A stretch of 64,000 bases of DNA, taken from assembly GCF_004355225.1 (NCBI RefSeq), contig NZ_CP037933.1, forward strand, positions 2,976,001 to 3,040,000. The letters run 5' to 3'. The stretch's first letter is position 1; every line of letters starts with the position of its first letter. The position numbers and the translations under genes are program-made. Under the pieces are notes generated by a model. The model searched no databases and was not told the DNA's origin. It saw only the letters and a list, made by a program, of their open reading frames with translations. Below are positions 50,102-58,738 of this stretch, piece by piece. The stretch comes from Flavobacterium nackdongense (GTDB lineage: Bacteria; Bacteroidota; Bacteroidia; Flavobacteriales; Flavobacteriaceae).

Positions 50102-53100
50102 ATGTCATCAAACAAAAAATACTGGAAAAGTGTTGAAGAACTAGACGGAAATAGTTCTATTGTTGAGGCGCTTAGAAATAACGAATTTGTTGAAGAAATT
50201 CCTACTGATGAATTTTTAGGAAATGATGGTGCTTTATCATCAACAGCTACAACACGTCGTGACTTTTTAAAGTACGTTGGATTTACCACAGCGGCCGCCA
50301 CACTTGCAGCTTGTGAAGGTCCTGTTCACTTATCAATACCTTACGTAGTTCAGCCAGAACAAATTATCCCTGGAATTGCAGATTATTATGCAACTACAGT
50401 TTTTGATGGGTACGATTTTGCTAATCTTTTAGTAAAAACCCGAGAAGGGCGTCCAATCAAAGTGGATAACAATACTATGGCAGGTGCAAAATTTGCTGCC
50501 AATGCCAGAATCCACGCCTCAGTATTGTCATTGTATGATAGTATGCGTTTGAAAGAACCAAAAATTGCTGGAAAATCAGCAACTTGGGTGGATGTGGATG
50601 CCAAATTAAAATCTAGTTTAGCTGAGGCGAAAGCCAAAGGCAAACAAGTGGTTCTTTTGACCAATACCTTGGCAAGTCCATCGACTGAGAAGTTGATTGC
50701 TGATTTTCTTGGTAAAAATCCAAATGCAAAACACGTCATCTACGATGCGGTTTCTGAATCAGAAACTTTAGATGCATTCGAAATGGTTTATGGTGAAAGA
50801 GCTTTGGTGGATTATGATTTTTCAAAAGCTTCGGTAATAGTTTCTGTTGGTGCAGATTTCTTAGGGGATTGGCAAGGTGGAAATTATGATTCAGGTTACG
50901 CCAAAGGAAGAATTCCTCAAGGGCCAAAAGGAAACCAAAAAATATCGCGTCATTTCCAATTGGAATCAAATATGACGTTGTCTGGTGCTGCTGCCGATAA
51001 GCGTTTGGCTATCTCAACTGCCAATCAAAAGCAAGCATTGGTTTTACTGTACAATTTAGTTGCTGGAGCTTCAATTCCTGTAACATTGGATGCAAAAGTA
51101 AAAGCTGAAGTAACCAAGATTGCTCAAGAATTGGGCAAGGCGGGAAGCAAAGGTGTTTTGGTTTCTGGTATTCAAGATAAAAATGCACAATTGTTGGTTT
51201 TGGCCATCAATCAAGTGTTGAAAAGTGAAGCTTTTACAACCGTTGGGACACGACAAATTAGAAAAGGATCTAACCAAAAAGTAGCTCAATTGATTTCGGA
51301 TATGAATGCAGGAAGCGTTCATACCTTGATTATGAGTGGTGTGAATCCAGTGTACACTTTAGCAAATGCTAAAGAATTTGCAGACGGATTGAAAAAAGTA
51401 AGTCTTTCAGCTTCATTTTCGTTGAAAGAAGACGAAACGGCTTCTGTTACTACAATTGCAGCAGCTGCTCCTCATTATTTAGAGTCTTGGGGTGATGTGG
51501 TGATCACAAAAGGAACTTATAGTTTGACTCAACCTACGATTCGTCCTTTATTCAATACCAAACAGTTTCAAGATGTGTTATTGTCATTGAATGGTATTCC
51601 TGGTACTTATTATACTTATTTAAAAGCTAGTGCGGCGTCTATCATTGCAGGTTCTTCTTGGAATCAAGTGCTTCACGATGGAATCTTTGTTGGTGCAATT
51701 CCTGCAGCAGCTGGAGGTACCGCTGATTATAATGGAGCTGCATCGGCCTTAGCGCAATCTAAAGCGGCTGTGGGCTTAGAATTGGTTTTATATTCGAAAA
51801 CAGGTTTAGGTGATGGTCAGCAAGCGAACAATCCTTGGTTGCAAGAATTTCCAGATCCAATCACAAGAGTTTCTTGGGACAATTATGTGACTGTTTCCGC
51901 GGCAGATGCGAAGCAATTAGGTTTGTCCAACGAAATTGTTGCGAATGGTGGTTTGAACGGAAGTTATGCTACTATCAAAACTGTGGACGGACTTACTTTA
52001 GAAAAGGTGCCAGTTATTGTGCAGCCAGGACAAGCTGTTGGAACAGTAGGTTTGGCTTTTGGTTATGGTAAAAAAGCAGGACTAAAAGAAGAAATGCAAG
52101 TAGGTGTAAATGCTTACTCATTATATAAAGGGTTTAATAATGTACAAGCTGTGACATTGACGAAGGCTGACGGAGAACACGAATTTGCTTGTGTTCAAGG
52201 TCAAAAAACCTTAATGGGACGTGGTGATATTATCAAAGAAACTACTTTAGAAATATTCAATACCAAAGATGCTGAACATTGGAACGAACAACCAATGGTA
52301 TCTTTAGACCATAAAGAAGTAAAAGCTACTACTGTAGATTTATGGACTTCATTTGATCGTTCTGTTGGACATCATTTTAATTTGTCTATAGATTTGAATG
52401 CCTGTACTGGTTGCGGATCTTGTGTTATTGCTTGCCACGCCGAAAACAACGTTCCTGTAGTTGGAAAATCTGAGGTAAGAAGAAGTCGAGATATGCACTG
52501 GTTGCGTATCGATAGATATTATTCATCGGAAGAAACTTTCGCTGGAGACAACGAAAGAAAAGAAAATATAGCCGGTTTATCGAGTTCGCTTTCTACATTC
52601 AATGAAATGGAGAATGCTTCTGATAATCCACAAGTAGCTTTCCAACCTGTAATGTGTCAGCACTGTAATCACGCACCTTGTGAGACAGTTTGTCCTGTTG
52701 CAGCTACCTCACATAGCCGTCAAGGTCAAAACCATATGGCATACAACAGATGTGTTGGTACTCGTTATTGTGCAAACAACTGTCCGTATAAAGTACGTCG
52801 TTTCAACTGGTTCTTATACAGTAAAAATAGCGAATTTGATTTCCATATGAACGATGATTTAGGTCGTATGGTATTGAATCCAGATGTAAGTGTTCGTTCT
52901 CGTGGGGTAATGGAAAAATGTTCGATGTGTATTCAGAAAACACAAGCTACTATTTTGGCTGCCAAAAACGAGGGAAGAGCAATTGTGGATGGCGAATTCC
53001 AAACCGCTTGTTCAAGTGCTTGTACTACTGGTGCAATGATTTTTGGCGATGTGAATGACAAAGAAAGTAAAGTGGCCAAGTTAGCAGAGGACGAAAGAAT

Positions 53101-53170
53101 GTATCATTTGTTGGAACACGTAGGTACAAAACCAAACGTTTTCTATCACGTAAAAGTTAGAAATACTTAA
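50102..53170 (+). CDS. actB: Alternative complex III subunit B, iron-sulfur protein
   Basis: 1022 residues. A twin-arginine signal (TTRRDFLKYVGFTTAAATLA, R52-R53) with a lipobox-like LAAC at 71 suggests Tat export and lipidation. The first ~700 residues are a molybdopterin-oxidoreductase-like domain without recognisable cofactor ligands, as known for ActB. The C-terminal ferredoxin-like part (from about 766) has CTGCGSCVIACHAEN, CQHCNHAPCETVCP, CVGTRYCANNCP and CSMC...CSSAC, for three [4Fe-4S] and one [3Fe-4S]-type cluster. Periplasmic electron-transfer subunit. Confidence 0.96.
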   Translation: MSSNKKYWKSVEELDGNSSIVEALRNNEFVEEIPTDEFLGNDGALSSTATTRRDFLKYVGFTTAAATLAACEGPVHLSIPYVVQPEQIIPGIADYYATTVFDGYDFANLLVKTREGRPIKVDNNTMAGAKFAANARIHASVLSLYDSMRLKEPKIAGKSATWVDVDAKLKSSLAEAKAKGKQVVLLTNTLASPSTEKLIADFLGKNPNAKHVIYDAVSESETLDAFEMVYGERALVDYDFSKASVIVSVGADFLGDWQGGNYDSGYAKGRIPQGPKGNQKISRHFQLESNMTLSGAAADKRLAISTANQKQALVLLYNLVAGASIPVTLDAKVKAEVTKIAQELGKAGSKGVLVSGIQDKNAQLLVLAINQVLKSEAFTTVGTRQIRKGSNQKVAQLISDMNAGSVHTLIMSGVNPVYTLANAKEFADGLKKVSLSASFSLKEDETASVTTIAAAAPHYLESWGDVVITKGTYSLTQPTIRPLFNTKQFQDVLLSLNGIPGTYYTYLKASAASIIAGSSWNQVLHDGIFVGAIPAAAGGTADYNGAASALAQSKAAVGLELVLYSKTGLGDGQQANNPWLQEFPDPITRVSWDNYVTVSAADAKQLGLSNEIVANGGLNGSYATIKTVDGLTLEKVPVIVQPGQAVGTVGLAFGYGKKAGLKEEMQVGVNAYSLYKGFNNVQAVTLTKADGEHEFACVQGQKTLMGRGDIIKETTLEIFNTKDAEHWNEQPMVSLDHKEVKATTVDLWTSFDRSVGHHFNLSIDLNACTGCGSCVIACHAENNVPVVGKSEVRRSRDMHWLRIDRYYSSEETFAGDNERKENIAGLSSSLSTFNEMENASDNPQVAFQPVMCQHCNHAPCETVCPVAATSHSRQGQNHMAYNRCVGTRYCANNCPYKVRRFNWFLYSKNSEFDFHMNDDLGRMVLNPDVSVRSRGVMEKCSMCIQKTQATILAAKNEGRAIVDGEFQTACSSACTTGAMIFGDVNDKESKVAKLAEDERMYHLLEHVGTKPNVFYHVKVRNT

Positions 53171-53198
53171 GATAATTTAAAAATCAATTTAAAGGATT

Positions 53199-54602
53199 AT
53201 GTCTCATATATACGACGCACCCATTAGAAAACCTTTAATCATAGGTGATAAAACTTACCACGATGTAACAGTAGATGTTGCTGCACCTGTTGAAGGGAAA
53301 GCCAACAAGCAATGGTGGATTGTATTTTCAATCGCATTAACAGCCTTCCTTTGGGGATTGGGTTGTATCGTCTACACTATTTCTGTAGGTATCGGAACCT
53401 GGGGATTAAACAAAACAGTAGGTTGGGCTTGGGATATTACGAACTTCGTTTGGTGGGTTGGTATTGGTCACGCGGGAACCTTGATTTCGGCAGTACTTTT
53501 ATTATTCCGTCAGCGATGGAGAATGGCGATTAACCGTTCGGCAGAAGCAATGACGATTTTCTCGGTAATTCAAGCAGGTTTATTTCCAATTATCCACATG
53601 GGTCGTCCTTGGATGGCATATTGGGTACTTCCAATTCCGAATCAATTTGGTTCACTTTGGGTAAACTTTAACTCCCCTTTACTTTGGGACGTGTTTGCAA
53701 TCTCGACTTATCTTTCGGTTTCCCTAGTTTTCTGGTGGACTGGATTATTACCCGATTTTGCGATGCTTAGAGACAGAGCAATTACCCCTTTCAATAAAAG
53801 AATTTATTCTATTTTGAGTTTTGGATGGAGTGGAAGAGCAAAAGACTGGCAACGTTTTGAAGAAGTATCTTTGGTTCTTGCAGGTTTAGCAACTCCACTT
53901 GTACTTTCTGTACACACCATTGTATCTATGGACTTTGCTACTTCGGTAATTCCTGGATGGCATACTACCATTTTTCCTCCTTACTTTGTGGCTGGAGCGG
54001 TTTTCTCGGGATTTGCAATGGTAAATACTTTGCTTATTATCATGAGAAAAGTATCAAATCTTGAAGCGTATATCACCATCCAACATATCGAATTGATGAA
54101 CATCATCATTATGATTACAGGTTCTATCGTTGGTGTGGCTTATATCACAGAATTATTTGTAGCTTGGTATTCAGGTGTTGAATACGAGCAATATGCTTTC
54201 TTGAACAGAGCTACCGGACCTTACTGGTGGGCGTATTGGTCGATGATGACTTGTAATGTATTTTCGCCGCAATTTATGTGGTTCAAAAAACTAAGGACCA
54301 GTATTATGTTTTCTTTCATTATCTCAATTGTAGTAAATATTGGAATGTGGTTCGAAAGGTTCGTAATTATCGTAACTTCGTTGCACAGAGATTACCTTCC
54401 ATCTTCTTGGACAATGTTTTCGCCAACATTTGTTGATATTGGAATTTTCATCGGAACAATAGGTTTCTTTTTCGTATTATTTTTATTGTATGCCAGAACA
54501 TTCCCTGTAATTGCTCAGGCAGAGGTAAAAACAATTTTGAAAGCAACTGGAGATAATTTTATAAAAGCGAGAGCAGTAAATAAAGATTCACACCATGAGT
54601 AA
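53199..54602 (+). CDS. actC: Alternative complex III subunit C (NrfD-type)
   Basis: 467 residues with about ten membrane helices (e.g. WWIVFSIALTAFLWGLGCIV, FVWWVGIGHAGTLISAVLLL). NrfD/PsrC-type subunits bind quinol and may move protons. The N-terminal ~30 residues (YDAPIRKPLIIGDKTYHDV) are typical of ActC. It lies 28 nt after actB and overlaps actD by 8 nt. Confidence 0.96.
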   Translation: MSHIYDAPIRKPLIIGDKTYHDVTVDVAAPVEGKANKQWWIVFSIALTAFLWGLGCIVYTISVGIGTWGLNKTVGWAWDITNFVWWVGIGHAGTLISAVLLLFRQRWRMAINRSAEAMTIFSVIQAGLFPIIHMGRPWMAYWVLPIPNQFGSLWVNFNSPLLWDVFAISTYLSVSLVFWWTGLLPDFAMLRDRAITPFNKRIYSILSFGWSGRAKDWQRFEEVSLVLAGLATPLVLSVHTIVSMDFATSVIPGWHTTIFPPYFVAGAVFSGFAMVNTLLIIMRKVSNLEAYITIQHIELMNIIIMITGSIVGVAYITELFVAWYSGVEYEQYAFLNRATGPYWWAYWSMMTCNVFSPQFMWFKKLRTSIMFSFIISIVVNIGMWFERFVIIVTSLHRDYLPSSWTMFSPTFVDIGIFIGTIGFFFVLFLLYARTFPVIAQAEVKTILKATGDNFIKARAVNKDSHHE

Positions 54603-55119
54603 TAAAGTAATACACGCCATTTATAATGACGATGATATATTGATGGATGCCGTAAAGAAAACACGTGCAGCTCATCATCATATCGAGGAAGTTTTTACAC
54701 CATTTCCGGTTCACGGATTGGATAAAGCAATGGGATTAGCACCAACGAGATTAGCCATCTGTGCTTTTATTTATGGATGCATCGGAATTTCATTTGGAAC
54801 TTGGATGATGAATTATATAATGATTCAAGATTGGCCGCAAGATATTGGAGGCAAACCAAGTTTCAGTTATATTGAAAATATGCCGGCTTTTGTGCCCATT
54901 ATGTTTGAAGAAACAGTGTTTTTTGCAGCGCACTTAATGGTTATTACTTTTTATATGAGAAGTAGATTATGGCCTTTTAAAGAAGCAGAAAATCCTGATG
55001 TTCGTACTACCGATGACCATTTTTTGATGGAAGTTGCAGTACACAATAACGAAAAAGAGTTGGTTTCATTTTTCGAAAACACAGGAGCGGTAGAAGTTAA
55101 AGTAATAGATAAGCATTAA
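54595..55119 (+). CDS. actD: Alternative complex III subunit D (DUF3341)
   Basis: 174 residues. Two central TM helices (about 60-80 and 98-125) with VHGLDKAMGLAPTRLAICAF, typical of the DUF3341 family, and a cytoplasmic acidic C-terminus. ActD is a small membrane subunit of complex III. Overlaps actC by 8 nt and ends 8 nt before the likely actE start. Confidence 0.94.
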   Translation: MSNKVIHAIYNDDDILMDAVKKTRAAHHHIEEVFTPFPVHGLDKAMGLAPTRLAICAFIYGCIGISFGTWMMNYIMIQDWPQDIGGKPSFSYIENMPAFVPIMFEETVFFAAHLMVITFYMRSRLWPFKEAENPDVRTTDDHFLMEVAVHNNEKELVSFFENTGAVEVKVIDKH

Positions 55120-55127
55120 AAGTGGAT

Positions 55128-55676
55128 ATGAAAAGCATATATAAAATTGCATTTTTAGTAGGTATTACTATTTTGGTTTCCTCTTGTAAAGATGACGCAC
55201 AACCAAATTATCAATACATGCCAAATATGTACGAGCCGGTAAGTTATGGTACTTACTCTCAAGCAGCTGTTTTTAAAGGAGGGAAAGAAGGTCAGCTTCC
55301 GGCTGAAGGAAGTATCAAAAGAGGATTCGAAGTATATGAATACCCTGATACTCCAGACGCTTTGATTGCTGTGAAAGCAGCCAATTTGAAGTCTCCTCTT
55401 GGTCCATTGTCTGATAAAGAGAAAGAGAAAGCAAAAGCTTTGTATGAAATTTATTGCGCTATTTGCCACGGAAATGCAGGTGACGGTCAAGGAAAATTAG
55501 TAACACAAGGTAAGTTTTTGGGAGTTCCAGGTTATAAGGATAGAGAAATAAACGAAGGTAGTATTTTTCACGTGGTTACTTATGGTCTAAATAACATGGG
55601 GTCACATGCCAATCAGTTGAGTAAAAAAGAGCGTTGGATGGTGGCAACTTATGTGATGGAACTTAAAAGCAAATAA
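55128..55676 (+). CDS. actE: Alternative complex III subunit E, mono-heme cytochrome c lipoprotein
   Basis: 182 residues from ATG 55128; a GTG two codons upstream is possible but less likely. Lipoprotein signal ending ILVSSC (about residue 20) and one heme site, CAICHGNAGDGQG, with a distal methionine in GLNNMGSHANQLSK. ActE carries electrons within the complex or to the oxidase. Conserved N-terminal segment YMPNMYEPVSYGTYSQ is typical of the family. Confidence 0.95.
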   Translation: MKSIYKIAFLVGITILVSSCKDDAQPNYQYMPNMYEPVSYGTYSQAAVFKGGKEGQLPAEGSIKRGFEVYEYPDTPDALIAVKAANLKSPLGPLSDKEKEKAKALYEIYCAICHGNAGDGQGKLVTQGKFLGVPGYKDREINEGSIFHVVTYGLNNMGSHANQLSKKERWMVATYVMELKSK

Positions 55677-55706
55677 TAATTGTAGAACAAACTCATCGTA
55701 ATAGAT

Positions 55707-57218
55707 ATGTATACATTTTCAAGTAAATTAAAAACATTTTCTCTTGTCTTAATGGTTGTAGGACTTTTAGGAATAGGATATGGTTTTTTATCTGCACCCA
55801 AAAATAGTCAAGATGTAGAGGCACTATTGGCTGCCGATTCTCACGGAGAGCATCACGGAGCTGCTGCAGCGACCGAAGAACATGCTCAAGCTGTAGAGAC
55901 TCCAGCTGCGGAGGCCCCTGCTACAACAGCAGTTAGCCAAGATACTGCCAAAGTTGAAGTGGCAAAGGAAATAACAGCTGAAGAAACGGCTGTTAAGGAT
56001 ACAGCGGTTGCCGCTGCTGCAGTAGAACCAGCTCAGGCTGTTGCTGAAGCGCAAGTTGCAACTAGCGAGCACAATGTAGATGCTCACGCCGAACACGAAG
56101 AGCATGTAAATCACGTTTTACATCAATTGCAAAACAAACCTTGGTCTGCTTTGTATGTGGCTTGTATTTTCTTTATGTTGGTTTCTCTTGGTGTCTTAGC
56201 GTTTTATGCAATTCAGCAAGTAGCGCAATCCGGTTGGTCTCCAGTATTGTTTAGAGTGATGCAAGGTATTACGGCTTATTTGCCAGTTGGTTCGGTGATT
56301 TTCTTTATCATTTTGGTGTTGAGTGGCTTGCATTTCAATCATTTGTTTGTTTGGTTGGGTGAAGGAGTTACAACTGTTGGGCATGAGAATTATGATAAAA
56401 TCATCGCCAATAAATCAGGTTACTTGAATTTTCCTTTTTGGATAATAAGAGCCGCTATTTTCTTAGTAGGTTGGAATCTTTACCGTTATTTCTCTCGCAA
56501 AAATTGTTTGGCACAAGATGAGGCTACAGACGATAGTTACTACAAAAAGAATTTCAAAATGTCGGCAGGGTTTTTAGTTTTCTTTATTGTAACCGAATCT
56601 ATTATGTCTTGGGACTGGATTATGTCTATCGATCCACACTGGTTTAGTACCTTGTTCGGATGGTATGTATTTGCTAGCTTTATTGTAAGTGCAGTGACAA
56701 CGATCTGTTTAGTGTCCTTGTATTTAAAATCGAGAGGGTATTTAGAGCATGTCAACACCAGTCATATTCACGATTTAGCTAAATTTATGTTTGGTTTTAG
56801 TGTATTCTGGACTTACTTATGGTTTTCGCAGTTTATGTTAATTTGGTACGCTGATATTCCTGAGGAGGTAACTTATTTTGTAACTCGAATTCAAGTCTAC
56901 AATTTGCCATTTTTCGGAGCGGTAGTTATGAATTTTGTTTTCCCGTTGCTCATATTGATCAATACAGATTTCAAAAGAATTTCGTGGGTATTGATTATGG
57001 CTGGAACAGTGATTTTATTAGGACACTATATTGATTTCTTCAATATGATTATGCCTGGAACAGTAGGAGATCAGTGGTTTATTGGTGTTCCTGAAATTTC
57101 TTCAGTGCTGTTCTTCTTTGGTTTATTTATTTATGTTGTATTCACAGCTTTAACCAAAGCACCGTTGTTGCCAAAGAGAAATCCATTTATCGAAGAAAGT
57201 AAACATTTTCATTACTAG
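55707..57218 (+). CDS. actF: Alternative complex III subunit F (quinol:cytochrome c oxidoreductase)
   Basis: 503 residues, about ten membrane helices. Unusual: between the first helix and the rest lies a ~105-residue periplasmic insert very rich in Ala, Glu, His and Val (e.g. ADSHGEHHGAAAATEEHAQA and AHAEHEEHVNHVLHQL). The membrane part (WSALYVACIFFMLVSLGVLA, WFSQFMLIWYADIPEEVTYF) matches ActF. The insert could bind metal ions or spread near the quinol site; unknown. Last gene of the operon, followed by a terminator. Confidence 0.94.
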   Translation: MYTFSSKLKTFSLVLMVVGLLGIGYGFLSAPKNSQDVEALLAADSHGEHHGAAAATEEHAQAVETPAAEAPATTAVSQDTAKVEVAKEITAEETAVKDTAVAAAAVEPAQAVAEAQVATSEHNVDAHAEHEEHVNHVLHQLQNKPWSALYVACIFFMLVSLGVLAFYAIQQVAQSGWSPVLFRVMQGITAYLPVGSVIFFIILVLSGLHFNHLFVWLGEGVTTVGHENYDKIIANKSGYLNFPFWIIRAAIFLVGWNLYRYFSRKNCLAQDEATDDSYYKKNFKMSAGFLVFFIVTESIMSWDWIMSIDPHWFSTLFGWYVFASFIVSAVTTICLVSLYLKSRGYLEHVNTSHIHDLAKFMFGFSVFWTYLWFSQFMLIWYADIPEEVTYFVTRIQVYNLPFFGAVVMNFVFPLLILINTDFKRISWVLIMAGTVILLGHYIDFFNMIMPGTVGDQWFIGVPEISSVLFFFGLFIYVVFTALTKAPLLPKRNPFIEESKHFHY

Positions 57219-57236
57219 AATCGAGCATATTATTAG

Positions 57237-57277
57237 AAAAAAGGCTGTTTCAAATAGTATGGAACAGCCTTTTTTCT
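57237..57277 (+). terminator. Terminator after actF
   Basis: AAGGCTGTTTC and GGAACAGCCTT form a stem followed by a T-run, about 20 nt after the stop. Confidence 0.88.
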
Positions 57278-57440
57278 TATCAATAGAGAGAATTGGTTTC
57301 CCTTTGATGATTTGTATTTAAGGGGTATAATTTAAGGTATAAAATGCCAATTAGTTAAAATGCCTGAGCCCATAGTTTGACTAGTGTTTTTGGTAATGCA
57401 GGGAAAGCAAATTTATTTTTGACCAATAACTTCAATTTGT

Positions 57441-57471
57441 TTTGCTAGTGTATTTAATTTTGCTAATTTTG
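57441..57471 (+). promoter_or_regulatory. Promoter of the cytochrome c oxidase genes
   Basis: TTTG (57441-57444), a 19-nt spacer and TAATTTTG (57464-57471); a second TAATTTTG lies 9 nt upstream. Transcription probably starts just before the TGACTTTTGTCA palindrome, and coxB begins at 57556. The rest of the 337-nt gap between actF and coxB holds the actF terminator and nothing else recognised. Confidence 0.65.
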
Positions 57472-57480
57472 GCGAAAATA

Positions 57481-57492
57481 TGACTTTTGTCA
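57481..57492. promoter_or_regulatory. TGACTTTTGTCA palindrome upstream of coxB
   Basis: Perfect 12-nt palindrome (TGAC, TTTT, GTCA) followed by a T-run, directly downstream of the promoter. A one-mismatch copy lies in the actA leader. Confidence 0.5.
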
Positions 57493-57555
57493 TTTTTTTA
57501 ATGATGATTTTTCATTATTATTTTCGGGTGTTAATTATTAAAAAGTAATTTATAT

Positions 57556-58707
57556 ATGGAGATTTTGTTGGTAATTTTAGTTTTAGTTCTGTTATCTATA
57601 GCGTTGTGGCAGTTGACTAAGATATTCGATTTGACTCAGGTGGGCGAGAAAGATGATTCACAGGTAGCTAATGACGGCGACAATAACACTCAGGGTTATT
57701 TGATGTTTGGCTTCTTGGCATTCATTTATATTTTTACAATCTACGGTTTGATAAAATGGGGACCATTAGTACTGCATACTCCAGCTTCAGCACACGGTGC
57801 TACTGTTGATAATTTAATGAATATTACTTGGGTACTTATTTTCTTTGTACAAGCGGTAACTCAAGTATTAGTGCATTATTTTTCTTTTAAATATAGAGGG
57901 AAACAAGGACAAAAAGCTCTTTATCTCGCGGATAACAACAAGTTGGAAGTAATTTGGAGTGGTATTCCAGCTATTGTATTAGCAGGATTGATTCTTTATG
58001 GTTTATATGCTTGGACCAATATCATGTTCGTTGATGAAAACGAGGATACAATTGAAATTGAATTGTATGCACAACAGTTCAAATGGACGGCTAGATACGC
58101 AGGAACTGATAATGTTCTTGGTAAAGCCAATGTAAGATTAATCGAAGGGGTGAATACCCTTGGAGTGGATTTATCAGACCCGAATGCGCAAGATGATATC
58201 GTAGTTTCGGAATTGCATATACCAAAAGGAAAGAAAGTGCATTTCAAAATTCGTTCCCAAGACGTTTTACACTCGGCATATTTTCCTCATTTCAGAGCGC
58301 AGATGAACTGTGTTCCAGGGATGGTAACGGAGTTTGCGTTCGTACCAACATTAACGTCAGATGAGTACAGAGCCTTACCATTTATGGTGGAAAAAGTCAA
58401 AAAAATTAATGCATTGCGTGAAGCCAAGAGTAAGGTATTAGTAGCCGAAGGTAAAACTGCTTTGGATCCATACACTTTTGATTACCTTTTGCTTTGTAAT
58501 AAAATTTGCGGAGCCTCTCATTACAATATGCAGATGAAAGTTATTGTCGATACCCCAGAAGATTTCAAAAAATGGTTGAGCGATAAGCCTACTTTAGTGC
58601 AGGAGGTAAAAACTGCCAATGCTCCTAAACCTGCAGAACCTGGTGTCGGTGCAGATACTACCAAAGCGAAGGATACTGCAGCTATTGTAAAAATAGCAAT
58701 GAAATAA
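57556..58707 (+). CDS. coxB: Cytochrome c oxidase subunit II
   Basis: 383 residues. Two N-terminal TM helices, then a CuA domain: HSAYFPHFRAQMNCVPGMVT and LLCNKICGASHYNMQMKVIV, with the C-x3-C pair, H and M ligands of the CuA centre. A short Ala/Lys/Pro tail follows. Accepts electrons from cytochrome c or complex III and passes them to subunit I. It precedes coxA by 31 nt. Confidence 0.97.
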   Translation: MEILLVILVLVLLSIALWQLTKIFDLTQVGEKDDSQVANDGDNNTQGYLMFGFLAFIYIFTIYGLIKWGPLVLHTPASAHGATVDNLMNITWVLIFFVQAVTQVLVHYFSFKYRGKQGQKALYLADNNKLEVIWSGIPAIVLAGLILYGLYAWTNIMFVDENEDTIEIELYAQQFKWTARYAGTDNVLGKANVRLIEGVNTLGVDLSDPNAQDDIVVSELHIPKGKKVHFKIRSQDVLHSAYFPHFRAQMNCVPGMVTEFAFVPTLTSDEYRALPFMVEKVKKINALREAKSKVLVAEGKTALDPYTFDYLLLCNKICGASHYNMQMKVIVDTPEDFKKWLSDKPTLVQEVKTANAPKPAEPGVGADTTKAKDTAAIVKIAMK

Positions 58708-58738
58708 TTAGTAAAGAAAAAATTTAAAGTATACAGAT

